Shown here in pieces: positions 22,881-32,433 of a DNA stretch of 64,000 nucleotides (its first letter is position 1; the number at the start of each line of letters is the position of its first letter). The stretch spans positions 42,699 to 106,698 of the forward strand of contig NZ_CP043319.1 of NCBI RefSeq assembly GCF_001984825.2, read 5' to 3'. The DNA comes from Enterobacter chengduensis. Its GTDB lineage: Bacteria; Pseudomonadota; Gammaproteobacteria; Enterobacterales; Enterobacteriaceae. Made by a program: the position numbers and the translations under genes. The notes beneath the pieces were generated by a model that was given only the letters and a program-made list of their open reading frames with translations, had not been told where the DNA came from and ran no database searches.

Positions 22881-25040
22881 TCAACTTTTTATTCCATCAT
22901 TATTTGTTTCCCCTGGACCATTCATACCCTTCGTATTAACGCCAGGGGTATGCCGTATATTCCTCCCACCGGCTACGAACATATCTTTGACAGAACCAGC
23001 CATGCTTCCAAGAGTATTTGCTGCATCTCTACCGCCAAGGAACGAAATGACGTAGTCAGGTAAATATGCCTGTAAGGCAAATATGCTAGATACCAGTGTC
23101 GTGCAAATTCGAGCATAGATCATTAAAAAACCAGCCATGCTGAATAAACCTGTTAACGAGTTGGCTTGAACATTGACCAGTGCGACACCAAAAAGTGCAT
23201 GAAGGATAGTGCCAGTAGCAACAATCGCAACAGATGCAAAGAAAAATCCAAAAACCATAAGTGCGGGACGAATCATGGTATCTATAAAGTAAATGTAACC
23301 ATAAGCCGCACGACTGCCTCGATCCTGAGACGTACCTAGGTGAGTTGCCCCCCATAGAGGTCCCGCAGCGCAACCTACTAGAACACTGACAATCCAGTTA
23401 CCAATACCAGTCATCCAGAAGATAAACGGAATAAATGGCAAATAGATTGAAAGTGTAAATCCAGCGCTAAACATAAGTAGTAACAAGAAATATACTGCTG
23501 GCGAAATGGCATCAAGCCCTTTATCTACAGCGCTAATTGCTCCTGTCATATTGACAACCTTCCCGAGAAGGGATGACTCTCCACCCGCAACAGCAGCCCG
23601 TATGACCGTGTATGCTGTTAAAGTTCCCTCCGCTGCAACCAGCGTGTAATCTCCAACATTTTTCATTTTAACTAATGGGTTTACCTGCCCTGTTGAGGTT
23701 CCTGTCCCACTATAATTTGTTGCGATGTTGCTGGTTAAACTGACGAAAAATGGAGCGAACGAGTTCATTAATATGCTATTTGGGTCATTACCTTCAGAAG
23801 CACTTAACTCGTTTTGTGATGTTGCTGTACCTGCTGGAGGTGCATAATTAGAGTTTTGTAACTGGGTACGGTAGGCGCTCATTACCGCACTGAACAGGTC
23901 TCCGCTGCCAATTTCCCCAAGGGATGACATCCCACTGGTTGCCGGCGCGCGACTGGCAACTTCTGTCAGGCGTTGATTGGCCGTTGCAAAAGTCTGGTAC
24001 CAGGCACCGAGAGCCGCCCAACCATAAGTGTCGAGGTAATTCCTGACAGCATCCTGTATGCCATTTTGTTCACTCTGCGCCGGTAGTGCGTGCTGAACAG
24101 TTTGTTCGTACGTACTGGCTGCTCTCTGAATGCGGGTTTCAATATCCGGGAGTGTGCCGTTGCCGGTTGTTCGTTTATTCATAAACCCTGCCATAAACTC
24201 GCTGGCCGCGCTGTCCATATCCTGGATCATTGCTTCCATAGCTTTGTTTTGCGCATCCACCACTTCACTTGTATCGCGGTTACTGAAGGGGTTAAAGAAG
24301 CTTCCGGAACCAGACGAGGAGTCCGATTTCTGTTGTTCCGGTATCGTCGCCGTGCCGCACACACCGCTGCCGTTGGTGACCCGGTAGGTATAATTCCCTC
24401 CAGAAGAACCGGATACCCCTGCCATTCTGGCTGTGGTCGAATTTGCCGTGCTGTTGTAATCGTCCAGCGCAGTATTGATGGCATATTTACAAAGCTGCAT
24501 CTCAAAAATACCGCGTGCAGAAGTTCGGGTCGAAGCCTGTGTGGGCTGGACAGTCAGGGAGTAGCCGCTGGCAATATCACTGGCTGCTTTGGACACCATC
24601 AGGTTGGCAGAACCTACGCCCATAATCGACGCGCCCCAGAGAATTATGAGCTGGGACATGCTCCAGCCATTGGCGGTCGGGATAATCATCAAAAATCCTG
24701 ACACTGTGCTCAGTGTGCTGGTGATATCGCGATCCCCGCTGAATACCTTGCCCTGATGCCCCGTTTTATTAATGTGCTTCAGACCAATAAATACAAACCA
24801 GACGACGGCAAGGACGGCGATAATTCCGTTAAACAGAGCAAACAGATTCCCGATCATCGTGGTATTGCCGGCGGCGAGAGGGTCCAGCACCACATCGCCG
24901 AAGATAGTGACCAGTGCCTGTCGGGAGAGGTCCTGTGCATTGGTTGCAGCAGAGACTATGTCATCGTAAGTGACACCTGCGCGTGCCGGGGTAACAGAGA
25001 TAAGCAGCCCTGCACAAAGCGCACGAATGAGATTTTTCAC
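22881..25040 (-). CDS. traY: TraY, polytopic inner-membrane protein (DotA-like)
   Basis: 719 residues with a GTG start (GGAG upstream) and a signal peptide (MKNLIRALCAGLLISVTPARA). There are several membrane helices: about 50-85, 105-150 and a group at 480-680 (VYFLLLLMFSAGFTLSIYLPFIPFIFW and following). TraY is the IncI counterpart of DotA and in R64 is the donor determinant recognised by ExcA. Base composition changes near 23,850: the 5' part is GC-rich like its neighbours, the 3' part is AT-rich like excA. Confidence 0.93.
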   Translation of the reverse strand: MKNLIRALCAGLLISVTPARAGVTYDDIVSAATNAQDLSRQALVTIFGDVVLDPLAAGNTTMIGNLFALFNGIIAVLAVVWFVFIGLKHINKTGHQGKVFSGDRDITSTLSTVSGFLMIIPTANGWSMSQLIILWGASIMGVGSANLMVSKAASDIASGYSLTVQPTQASTRTSARGIFEMQLCKYAINTALDDYNSTANSTTARMAGVSGSSGGNYTYRVTNGSGVCGTATIPEQQKSDSSSGSGSFFNPFSNRDTSEVVDAQNKAMEAMIQDMDSAASEFMAGFMNKRTTGNGTLPDIETRIQRAASTYEQTVQHALPAQSEQNGIQDAVRNYLDTYGWAALGAWYQTFATANQRLTEVASRAPATSGMSSLGEIGSGDLFSAVMSAYRTQLQNSNYAPPAGTATSQNELSASEGNDPNSILMNSFAPFFVSLTSNIATNYSGTGTSTGQVNPLVKMKNVGDYTLVAAEGTLTAYTVIRAAVAGGESSLLGKVVNMTGAISAVDKGLDAISPAVYFLLLLMFSAGFTLSIYLPFIPFIFWMTGIGNWIVSVLVGCAAGPLWGATHLGTSQDRGSRAAYGYIYFIDTMIRPALMVFGFFFASVAIVATGTILHALFGVALVNVQANSLTGLFSMAGFLMIYARICTTLVSSIFALQAYLPDYVISFLGGRDAANTLGSMAGSVKDMFVAGGRNIRHTPGVNTKGMNGPGETNNDGIKS

Positions 25041-25097
25041 GGTAACTCCGGATAATGCATGAATGCCGGGATGTCGGCAGGAGGCAGAGAAGGGCAG

Positions 25098-25640
25098 CTA
25101 TTTCCCGAGAATGGCATCTCGTACGGCATGGGTTTCCGCCATGAAATGCTGAAAGGTGCCTCTTTCAGCAAGACTTACGCGACGGTTGCGTAACTGCCAC
25201 AGTCGGTAGGTTACGATTAGCGCTTTTGACCATGCCACGCCAGCACCGGAAAACAGCACCACACAGGTGCTGATCTGGTGCGCGGAGATACTCCCACCAA
25301 TAATGAATGGTGTCAGTGCTGCAAGCGGAACCGGTATGGCCATAAGCCAGAACAGCACTCGCCAGCGCCTGCGCTGGCTCACATACCCCTCATCCAACTG
25401 TGCGGGGGTACAACCTGATTCCGCAACGGCTTTTTCCCAGTCAGGAGAAGCCGGCGGTTTGTCGTCAGTAATGAGCTCCGGAAAAGCATCACGCATTCGC
25501 TCAATATTTCGTGATGTCATGTGCCGGGCAGCCCGCAAATACCACTTCGTTTCCTGCAATGGCAGAAATATGCTCAGCAGTCCCCGGGTAATACGTCCAG
25601 GTAGTCCTTTTTTCCGTGCGACTGTTTTTTCCAGTGTCAT
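25098..25640 (-). CDS. traX: TraX, transfer membrane protein
   Basis: 180 residues with two membrane segments (about 92-115 and 120-142). The start overlaps the traW stop by four bases (ATGA), and traY follows 57 bases on. The name rests on position between traW and traY and on size. The protein is needed for conjugation in R64, but its exact role is not known to me. Confidence 0.85.
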   Translation of the reverse strand: MTLEKTVARKKGLPGRITRGLLSIFLPLQETKWYLRAARHMTSRNIERMRDAFPELITDDKPPASPDWEKAVAESGCTPAQLDEGYVSQRRRWRVLFWLMAIPVPLAALTPFIIGGSISAHQISTCVVLFSGAGVAWSKALIVTYRLWQLRNRRVSLAERGTFQHFMAETHAVRDAILGK

Positions 25641-26839
25641 TTGGCAGCTCCCTGGTTCATGGCTGATTCGAGTTGTTTCAGACGTGGGGCGTAGGACTGG
25701 CGGGCAAAGGCGGCGAGTAGCTGGCCGTCGATCACGTTCCCTTTGCGCAGCAACTCTTTAATGTCGTTAAGTTGCCAGTTCATCTGTGCCGTAGTTCGGA
25801 TGAGTTCGCGCATAAGGTTATCTCCGTCCATTTGCTGCAGGTCGGAGAGATAGGCTGTGTTGGCATATCGACGTCCGGCCTCAAACGATTCAAATTCTCG
25901 CTGGCTCATGTAGCCCTTCGCCTTCGCCTCCGGCGAAGCCACATTGTCAAAATACTGCGCTGCGGAAGGTGACTGCAGTGCTTCTTTCAGGGCATCACGG
26001 GTGGTTTCACTGGTCTTACTGTCGGCAATCAGCGAGAGCTGAGGTTCAGACGCGGCATCGATGATACCGTTGTACTCGTTGAGCAACCCTACATACGTAC
26101 GACCGGTAACAGTGTTGACTTCACCTTTGCCTGGCGTGCGGCCTGCTGAAGGTCGAGCCGTGTTTTTCATGTAGGCCATAGCGGCATCAATCTGTTCCTG
26201 TGACCAGGAAAGTGCCGGTGCCTGCCCTTCAGGTCCCGCGCCGCCATAGATGGAGCGTACCTGACTGTCACCTCCGGGCAAATTACTGACGGCAGGGCAG
26301 ATACCGGTTCCGCCAAAGCGTTCATATTCTGCTGCCGTACAGTACGCGGCATGTACGTTCGCACCGTCATAAGCGTCGCGGGCCTGTTCTTCCGATGCTG
26401 TAGAAATCCTCTTCCGCACCGCTGAACTGGAAACACCTTTGCCTGATGAGAGTTTTGACGCGGCGCTGCCTGATGCACTTTTACTTTGTGCTGCCACACC
26501 GGATGCGGAATCACTACAGATCGAATCCGGTACCGAAAAACTCTGCCGTGCCTCCTCCAGACGTTGGGTTTCATTATTGAAAATCATTTGCTGACGAGTA
26601 GCCTGCCCATCCTGATTAATCAGGGCGCCGAGCTTGTCGGCGTTCTGTGTGATGGCTGTGCCGGTTGCCTGTTGCATCTGTAGTATTTCGACCAGAGTTG
26701 CCTGGATGGTGGCCATCTCAGGCAGAACCTGAGTCGTGATCGGAACGCTGGAGTTCACGTTGACCGTTAAAGCACTGGCAACAGTGGGAAGGCTGGACGC
26801 GATGGCCAGCGCCAGCGCGGGGAGATGACGTTGTAGCAT
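25637..26839 (-). CDS. traW: TraW, exported transfer protein (IcmX-like)
   Basis: 400 residues with a signal peptide (LALAIASSLPTVASA). A helical region (30-100) with repeated Q/M residues precedes a serine-rich linker (SKSASGSAASKLSSGKGVSSSAV) and a helical C-terminal half. Position between traV and traX and length fit R64 TraW; similarity to Legionella IcmX is reported for the family. Periplasmic or outer-membrane-associated component of the type IVB machine. Internal cysteines may pair (SICSD, AAYCTAA, GICPA). Confidence 0.87.
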   Translation of the reverse strand: MLQRHLPALALAIASSLPTVASALTVNVNSSVPITTQVLPEMATIQATLVEILQMQQATGTAITQNADKLGALINQDGQATRQQMIFNNETQRLEEARQSFSVPDSICSDSASGVAAQSKSASGSAASKLSSGKGVSSSAVRKRISTASEEQARDAYDGANVHAAYCTAAEYERFGGTGICPAVSNLPGGDSQVRSIYGGAGPEGQAPALSWSQEQIDAAMAYMKNTARPSAGRTPGKGEVNTVTGRTYVGLLNEYNGIIDAASEPQLSLIADSKTSETTRDALKEALQSPSAAQYFDNVASPEAKAKGYMSQREFESFEAGRRYANTAYLSDLQQMDGDNLMRELIRTTAQMNWQLNDIKELLRKGNVIDGQLLAAFARQSYAPRLKQLESAMNQGAAK

Positions 26840-26851
26840 GAGATTCTCCGT

Positions 26852-27421
26852 TTATTTGAGCGGGGTAAACACGCCGGGAAGGCGGGTTGACTGTGTGCCG
26901 GGGGCGAGGGCGACCAGAGGGAAGGTCTGAAAGCGTCTGCTGATACGTCCTTCCCGGCTGCGGGTGTCTATGATTGTCAGCCCACGACGCGTGATTCTTG
27001 CATGAGCTGGAGGGGTGATATCCAGTACCGGCCAGTCTCCCGAGCTGAGTTGTGGGGTATCTGCCCCCTCCGGCCATAACCAGGTATCATCAGTTAACAC
27101 CGCCCCTGTATTTTCAGGTAGCAACCACTGGACCACATGACGCGATTCCCGCACCGGTTCGCCTGGCTCATTGACCTGCCAGATGGCTGTTGTGACCAGC
27201 TGGCGTGGTCGCGCTTTGAGTGAAAGAAGCACGCCACAGGCCTCTTGCGTTGCCCGGCGATCGGTCGCGTATACCGCCCGGGAGTTCACTGCACTGTCTG
27301 TACGGAAGTGCCGGGACGGCAGGACGAACTCCACGCCGTCGGCATCGATCACCAGGCGGGAAAGACTGACCTGGCCCTTTACCGGGCGGCGACAGCGTGG
27401 CGTCAGGTGGATGGAACACAT
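26852..27421 (-). CDS. traV: TraV transfer protein
   Basis: 189 residues from ATG 27421, which shares an A with the traU stop (TGATG); the frame could extend one codon to a TTG. No signal peptide or membrane segment is evident; mostly beta-rich and basic (TITDTRSREGRISRRFQTF). Name by position between traU and traW. Translational coupling to traU suggests work alongside the TraU ATPase. Confidence 0.82.
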   Translation of the reverse strand: MCSIHLTPRCRRPVKGQVSLSRLVIDADGVEFVLPSRHFRTDSAVNSRAVYATDRRATQEACGVLLSLKARPRQLVTTAIWQVNEPGEPVRESRHVVQWLLPENTGAVLTDDTWLWPEGADTPQLSSGDWPVLDITPPAHARITRRGLTIIDTRSREGRISRRFQTFPLVALAPGTQSTRLPGVFTPLK

Positions 27422-30400
27422 CAAAGGTCATACCCCAGCTCATTTATCATTTCGTCTGCCATCAATTCGATGACGCCCTTATCACCACGGGCGCCACTGT
27501 TACGCTCCCTGTACTCAATGAGTTTTTTTGCGGATCCGCGAGGGAACTTCTCCGCCAGTAACTGACGGGCACGGGCAGTACCGATCGTATCCGAGAGATT
27601 TCTGCGTAGCGCGCCGTCTTTTTTGTCTGAGTTAAGCGACCACAGCTCCAGCGGTCCGAGCGTAAACCGGACAATCCGTGCCAGCGTCCCCTGGGTTGTG
27701 CGCATCATACATAGCATCGGTACGCCACTACCGTCTGCAGCCGGACCAGCTGGCATACGCAGGAATGCATGAAGATTGTGTTCGGGGATCTTAAAACTGT
27801 CCCGTAAAAGTGGAATATCTTCCTGGCGGAAGCGCAGCAGCCAGAGGGTGTTGGCAGAGTCGAGCAGGCTTTTCGGATAGTCGGTAAGGAACTGGGTACT
27901 CAGCACCGTGCGGATACCAAACTTACGTTGTTCACGATCCTGCGTATCCAGTGCTTCGAAGATGAAATCAATGCCTTTGACGTTGTGCAGTTCGTCATAG
28001 ATTTTGGTTTTCATTTCACTATCGAGCTGGTTGATGCGTCGCATAATGCCCGGGAGGTAGGCTTCCGGCAGTATTTGCATTACCTCATCCTGATACTGCG
28101 GCAGCAAAAAATCACCCGCAGTGATGTGGCCAGCAAAGAGGAACATGATGCCGGTTTTCAGTCTGCCTGCCGGGGTCTTATCGCCGGCTACGTTGTTTAA
28201 GTCTACGGCAATAATGCGTGTGTTCGGGTTCAGCGCAAAACGAGTCCGACTGGCCATCATCGGGTAGTCCTGTCGGGCCTGAATCATGCAGCGCTCAATG
28301 TACTCCACCAGGGGCTCCTGTGAGCCGTTACGCTGTATTCGGCCAAAAGTCTCCTGAATAACCTCACTGCGTAGTAGCGCGGGCATATCAGCAAGTTCTG
28401 GTACCGCCTGGTAGTGTGCCCGCTGAGCTGCAGATAACTGTCCACGTTCATGCAGGAGGTCACGTACTTCGTACCATGGTGTCGCGGTCCACCACTCCGG
28501 ATCGTGCTCACCCCACAAACCGGATGACTCCAGTGCCGCATCCACTTCTGGCTCTACGTTTGAACGGAACATGTTTGGCTCAATACCACTACGCATGTCA
28601 TACGCCAGATCAATCAGGCGATTCACTATTTGCCGGGTATCTGTAGGGTTAGGCGGGGTCCCTTTATCCGGTTCGATACAGAAGGCCGTCAACATGGACG
28701 CGATAAATTGCTTCTCTGGTGTCACTGGCTTACGAGCGCCGTACAGGATGTCGAAGACATTGCGTGACTTAGACGGGTCGTTGCTGAGTATGATGCCGAC
28801 TGCTTCGTCCTTTCTCTCTTCTGGCAGACTGTCACGTATCAGCTGGATTAACCCCATCGCGCTGAATCCTTTATCAATGTGAGCCACATAAGGAAGCGAA
28901 ACCTGGGCGGAAGATACCTGTATTTCCGTCAGGGTATTAATCAGTACCGATTTACCCAGACCCGAATCGCCAGGGGCAAGTTCGGTATGCTTGTTCTGTC
29001 GAGAAGACCCCAGCCCGACTTCCCAGGCGCATCCGTCTTCCGTGTGCAGCATCAGGTTGCCTTCCCCTCGCCAGACGGTACCTGGTCGGTTGAAGGGCAA
29101 CATCGATAGCGCATGGGAGAGTGGCGGGTAAAGCGGAACAGGGCCGGAGCCCGCTGACGCGGCCAGCATACTGTTGACCCATCCCCTGCGAGGATCACCG
29201 AATGTGGTGGTCGTGTTACAGACTCCCCAACCCTGCAACGCTGATTCAAGCAGCATCTGATTACGGGAGCATATTTCCCGGGTATGCCCCCAGGTGGACG
29301 CCACAATGGTCATCACGCAGACCGGATCGCGTTCATCCGTTGCAGCCAGCTGTGTGAAAGCGTCGTAAAGTGGGCGAATAGAGGGAATAAATTGTCCAAA
29401 TGATGAAATAGTCTTTTTCCAGCCCAGCGCTTTCATCCCGCCAGGCATGATGTCGATTCGTATGCGCCAGGGAACGGAACGTGGAACCAATTTCACAAGC
29501 TCATTGAAGGGGCGGGGATGCTGAGGCGGAAGTGTTATGGCCACCATGCCGTGCCACAGCCCCCCTGCATGCACCAGATTACCTTCTGTTTCTGGCGTAC
29601 AACCAAATACCTGAAGATTCAGGAAGGGAGCTAGCAGTGCTGTAGCGTCGCCCTCCTGAAGCGCACCCGCTGGCGCAGCCTTCCCCGGTAATGCCGGGCG
29701 CCATGCGGCCGATGTGCTGTTGCGTGCTGTTTCACGTCTGATTTCATTACAGAACTCAGGCACATCAAGCAGGCGGACAAGCAAGCCGTCTCCACCGCGT
29801 ACGAGTGCTTTTTCAAGAGTGGTGATAAAGCTGTCGTGCCGGATCTTCAGACCAGACATTTGCCAGCGCCAGGGCTCCTGACCAAAGCGCGCGACAGGTG
29901 CTTTATCCTGAATGGCCCGAACGGTGGCGTTAAAATCGGTTCGTTCCTGATGACTCACCAGTGTCGGAGAGCTCCAGACGGCAAGCCAGCAGCGCTCACG
30001 AACAAGCCACGGAGAAATGACATTGATCTTCTCATTAAGCAGGTCATCCAGCTGGACGCCGATGTGCTGAATTGAACGCATTTGCGGGGCGATCATGGCG
30101 CTGACTTCGTCACGCCCTTTTTCCGGGTCACGTTCGAAAATGAAGGCCAGTTTATGGCCGATATTTTTCCAGGTGGTGCTGAGCGTGGACGCGAGGTGCG
30201 CGATCATTCCTTCAAACGCATCCGGATGATCGTCTGAGGCTGTTTCCGACATTTCACGCAATGCCCCGGATATTTCGAATACAGAAAGGAAATAGCCATG
30301 ATGGGTGACACCTATATAAGGGGCTTCCAGCCAGGGTCTGAGCTCCAGATCTTGTTTGTCCAGTCCGATCACCGTACGAATGTCGCAGTAGTCGACAAAG

Positions 30401-30474
30401 TCAGCAGAGACGGCGAAACGGGAACAGGTATTCATAACGTCTTCAATAGTGAAGACAAGGCGGTTGATATTCAT
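27421..30474 (-). CDS. traU: TraU ATPase (DotO/IcmB-like)
   Basis: 1017 residues, matching R64 TraU. The Walker A motif GDSGLGKS is near residue 500, with a preceding N-terminal domain as in VirB4-type ATPases and a Walker B-like segment (KIYDELHNVKGIDFIFEALD) near 820. It supplies energy for the type IVB secretion channel and is an inner-membrane-associated cytoplasmic ATPase. It starts 87 bases after traT. Confidence 0.95.
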   Translation of the reverse strand: MNINRLVFTIEDVMNTCSRFAVSADFVDYCDIRTVIGLDKQDLELRPWLEAPYIGVTHHGYFLSVFEISGALREMSETASDDHPDAFEGMIAHLASTLSTTWKNIGHKLAFIFERDPEKGRDEVSAMIAPQMRSIQHIGVQLDDLLNEKINVISPWLVRERCWLAVWSSPTLVSHQERTDFNATVRAIQDKAPVARFGQEPWRWQMSGLKIRHDSFITTLEKALVRGGDGLLVRLLDVPEFCNEIRRETARNSTSAAWRPALPGKAAPAGALQEGDATALLAPFLNLQVFGCTPETEGNLVHAGGLWHGMVAITLPPQHPRPFNELVKLVPRSVPWRIRIDIMPGGMKALGWKKTISSFGQFIPSIRPLYDAFTQLAATDERDPVCVMTIVASTWGHTREICSRNQMLLESALQGWGVCNTTTTFGDPRRGWVNSMLAASAGSGPVPLYPPLSHALSMLPFNRPGTVWRGEGNLMLHTEDGCAWEVGLGSSRQNKHTELAPGDSGLGKSVLINTLTEIQVSSAQVSLPYVAHIDKGFSAMGLIQLIRDSLPEERKDEAVGIILSNDPSKSRNVFDILYGARKPVTPEKQFIASMLTAFCIEPDKGTPPNPTDTRQIVNRLIDLAYDMRSGIEPNMFRSNVEPEVDAALESSGLWGEHDPEWWTATPWYEVRDLLHERGQLSAAQRAHYQAVPELADMPALLRSEVIQETFGRIQRNGSQEPLVEYIERCMIQARQDYPMMASRTRFALNPNTRIIAVDLNNVAGDKTPAGRLKTGIMFLFAGHITAGDFLLPQYQDEVMQILPEAYLPGIMRRINQLDSEMKTKIYDELHNVKGIDFIFEALDTQDREQRKFGIRTVLSTQFLTDYPKSLLDSANTLWLLRFRQEDIPLLRDSFKIPEHNLHAFLRMPAGPAADGSGVPMLCMMRTTQGTLARIVRFTLGPLELWSLNSDKKDGALRRNLSDTIGTARARQLLAEKFPRGSAKKLIEYRERNSGARGDKGVIELMADEMINELGYDL

Positions 30475-30560
30475 AGCTGCGAAGACTCCACCGGAATGGC
30501 GTGTATTGATGGGCGAGGCGCTTCTGTGGGCGCATCTGCGGGATAAGGCTTGCGTTAGGT

Positions 30561-31424
30561 TTACGTGACAGTGGTACCAGATGACTGTGAGGATAATATT
30601 GTTGTCTGCGAGGCTCCTGACAGAACGTCACTGTCCGTCACTGAATCAGGTGTCAGGATCAACGCCACTCCGTTCATTTTTTGTCGCATTTCATCGCGCA
30701 TGACTGGCGGGAAACGTTTAAGCGCATCTGCATAGTCAGCTGGTCGCCATCCCCCGAAACGTTCTTCCAGAGGAAGACGATGGCGGGTCAGTTCCGACAG
30801 TACCCGACGGCCTTCCCGAACCTCGCCTGGTCTGGTGCTGAAGACGGCCTGCAGGGCTTTTCGGTTCAGGGCAACAACATTACGTGGGTGCAGGTCCGGT
30901 AGCCAGACCATGACCCCCTGAGCAGCAGCAAATCCGTTGAGGGCATGCCAGGCATGGCAGAGGTAACAGAGGTGAAACGGTGTCGTGAGCCGTTCTAATT
31001 CAGCATGTTCGATGTCAGACAGCAGACTGGTGTCGGTCAGCAGTGTTTTGGGGATGTGTCGCAAAGCAATCCGGCGGGCGGCAAGTGATGCGTGCTGCAT
31101 CCCGGTCCGGGCAGCTTTCAGAGCCCGGGCGTGTTTCTCATATTCAACCGGTACCTGCGGGGTGGGACGTGACTCCAGCTGAGCCAGCGTGTCTTTCGCT
31201 CTGACAAGTCGGGTCCTGGCATCCTGCGCGTCTTCCGCAAGTCGGGATAATGGCAGGGATTCCGGTAACACAAACAGATGTTTCATGTCAGCACTACAGC
31301 AATAACACCGCCCTCCAGAAACGCTCTCGGGGGGAGGAAGTAAAGGGGCTGTGGAATGGACAACATCAGGAACCGGAAGCGGATGTAGCCATGGACAGTC
31401 AGGTGTCTTTTTCTTTTTGCTCAT
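30561..31424 (-). CDS. traT: TraT transfer protein (DotN/IcmJ-like, zinc-binding)
   Basis: 287 residues. Two CxxC pairs (CYCC at about residues 39-42 and LCYLC near 152-156) fit the zinc site of DotN/IcmJ, the partner of the coupling complex, while the long helix between them has heptad character. Position between traR and traU agrees with R64 traT. A stem-loop GGGTCGGT-gttt-ACCGACCC (31439-31460) precedes it, downstream of traR on the message. Not related to the F TraT exclusion lipoprotein. Confidence 0.83.
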   Translation of the reverse strand: MSKKKKTPDCPWLHPLPVPDVVHSTAPLLPPPESVSGGRCYCCSADMKHLFVLPESLPLSRLAEDAQDARTRLVRAKDTLAQLESRPTPQVPVEYEKHARALKAARTGMQHASLAARRIALRHIPKTLLTDTSLLSDIEHAELERLTTPFHLCYLCHAWHALNGFAAAQGVMVWLPDLHPRNVVALNRKALQAVFSTRPGEVREGRRVLSELTRHRLPLEERFGGWRPADYADALKRFPPVMRDEMRQKMNGVALILTPDSVTDSDVLSGASQTTILSSQSSGTTVT

Positions 31425-31469
31425 CGTTTTCTCCTGAAAGGGTCGGTAAACACCGACCCTTTCCTGTGG

Positions 31470-31874
31470 TTAGCTGATATTGACAGAGCTGGTACCGAGC
31501 TGTTTCTGGGTTCGTCCCATAATTTCAGGGACTACGGCCAGTAGTGCGCCGATGGCCAGACCTGCACAGCAGCGGCCCACAGTGATCTGCGGATTGGTGC
31601 CCACTTTTTTGAAGGACAGCAGGGAACCGATGAAGATGAACACACCGATCGCCTGGGCAATTTCCAGGCCGGAAGTTTTACCGCTTTTGGCACCAGAGGC
31701 GGCGCTACCAAACATATCGGCGAGATCGCCATCAGCGAAGGCCATGCCGGGTAACAGGAACGTGACCAGAGCACACAGCCCCTGAATCATGCGCTCGCGG
31801 CACTGCATCATGGTCAGCTGGCAGAAAATAACGACGGCATAAAGACGCGCGGAAATAGCACGGAAAAGTGACAT
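31470..31874 (-). CDS. traR: TraR, small membrane protein (IcmD/DotP-like)
   Basis: 134 residues from the ATG at 31874, chosen for its AAGGAG site; an upstream in-frame ATG would extend it into traQ. Signal-like N-terminus (CALVTFLLPGMAFA, cleavage about residue 45) and a second hydrophobic segment (IAQAIGVFIFIGSLLSF) plus a third (CCAGLAIGALLAVVP), with a pilin-like small-protein layout. Size and position fit R64 TraR. Confidence 0.85.
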   Translation of the reverse strand: MSLFRAISARLYAVVIFCQLTMMQCRERMIQGLCALVTFLLPGMAFADGDLADMFGSAASGAKSGKTSGLEIAQAIGVFIFIGSLLSFKKVGTNPQITVGRCCAGLAIGALLAVVPEIMGRTQKQLGTSSVNIS

Positions 31875-31908
31875 AGTGTCTCCTTGGGTTATAAAAAAAC
31901 GAAGTGTG

Positions 31909-32433
31909 TTAAAAAGAGAGGCCGAGAGTGGCAAGTGCGGCATCGATGAGCTGAGGTGAAAAGACCATACCGGTCCCTGCAAACAGTTTTACTGTCGCAG
32001 CGCGAATGCTTTCACTTGAACTGAGTGCGGTGTGCCCCTCAAGCTCTGATCGTCGAAACATATCGAGTGCCGCATAGACAAACCCCACTCCTGCTAGCCG
32101 GACCAGAGAAAGTACGGCGTTAGCAGCCCCGGCAGCAACGCCGTAGGTGGCGGGTTGCACATACGCGATTGCATCAAAAGATGTGGCGCCAAAGCCAAGC
32201 TGCGCACCACTGGCATTAATGATGGAGGGGAGAGATACCAGCGCGGCGCAGGAAAAAAGGCCAATAGCAAACTTGCCCGGGGACAATGGACTTCGACTGG
32301 AACGTTGCCGGGTCAGAAGTGCGATGAGGCCAAAAAAACCAATCATCTCGGACCAGCTGAATAATAAATCCAGCCCAGCGGTGAAGATGCCCGAAGCAAG
32401 ATTCTCTATTAGCGTGACGGCATCCAGTGCCAT
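31909..32433 (-). CDS. traQ: TraQ, inner-membrane transfer protein
   Basis: 174 residues with three or four hydrophobic segments (about 15-40, 52-75, 98-118, 150-170). Its start overlaps the traP stop. Size and position fit R64 TraQ, which is compared with Legionella IcmC/DotE. The start context and gene order support the name; the function within the channel is structural. Confidence 0.83.
   Translation of the reverse strand: MALDAVTLIENLASGIFTAGLDLLFSWSEMIGFFGLIALLTRQRSSRSPLSPGKFAIGLFSCAALVSLPSIINASGAQLGFGATSFDAIAYVQPATYGVAAGAANAVLSLVRLAGVGFVYAALDMFRRSELEGHTALSSSESIRAATVKLFAGTGMVFSPQLIDAALATLGLSF

Noticed and set aside
31470..31982. Longer version of TraR starting at 31982
   Set aside because: It would overlap traQ by more than 70 bases; the ATG at 31874 has AAGGAG at the right distance.
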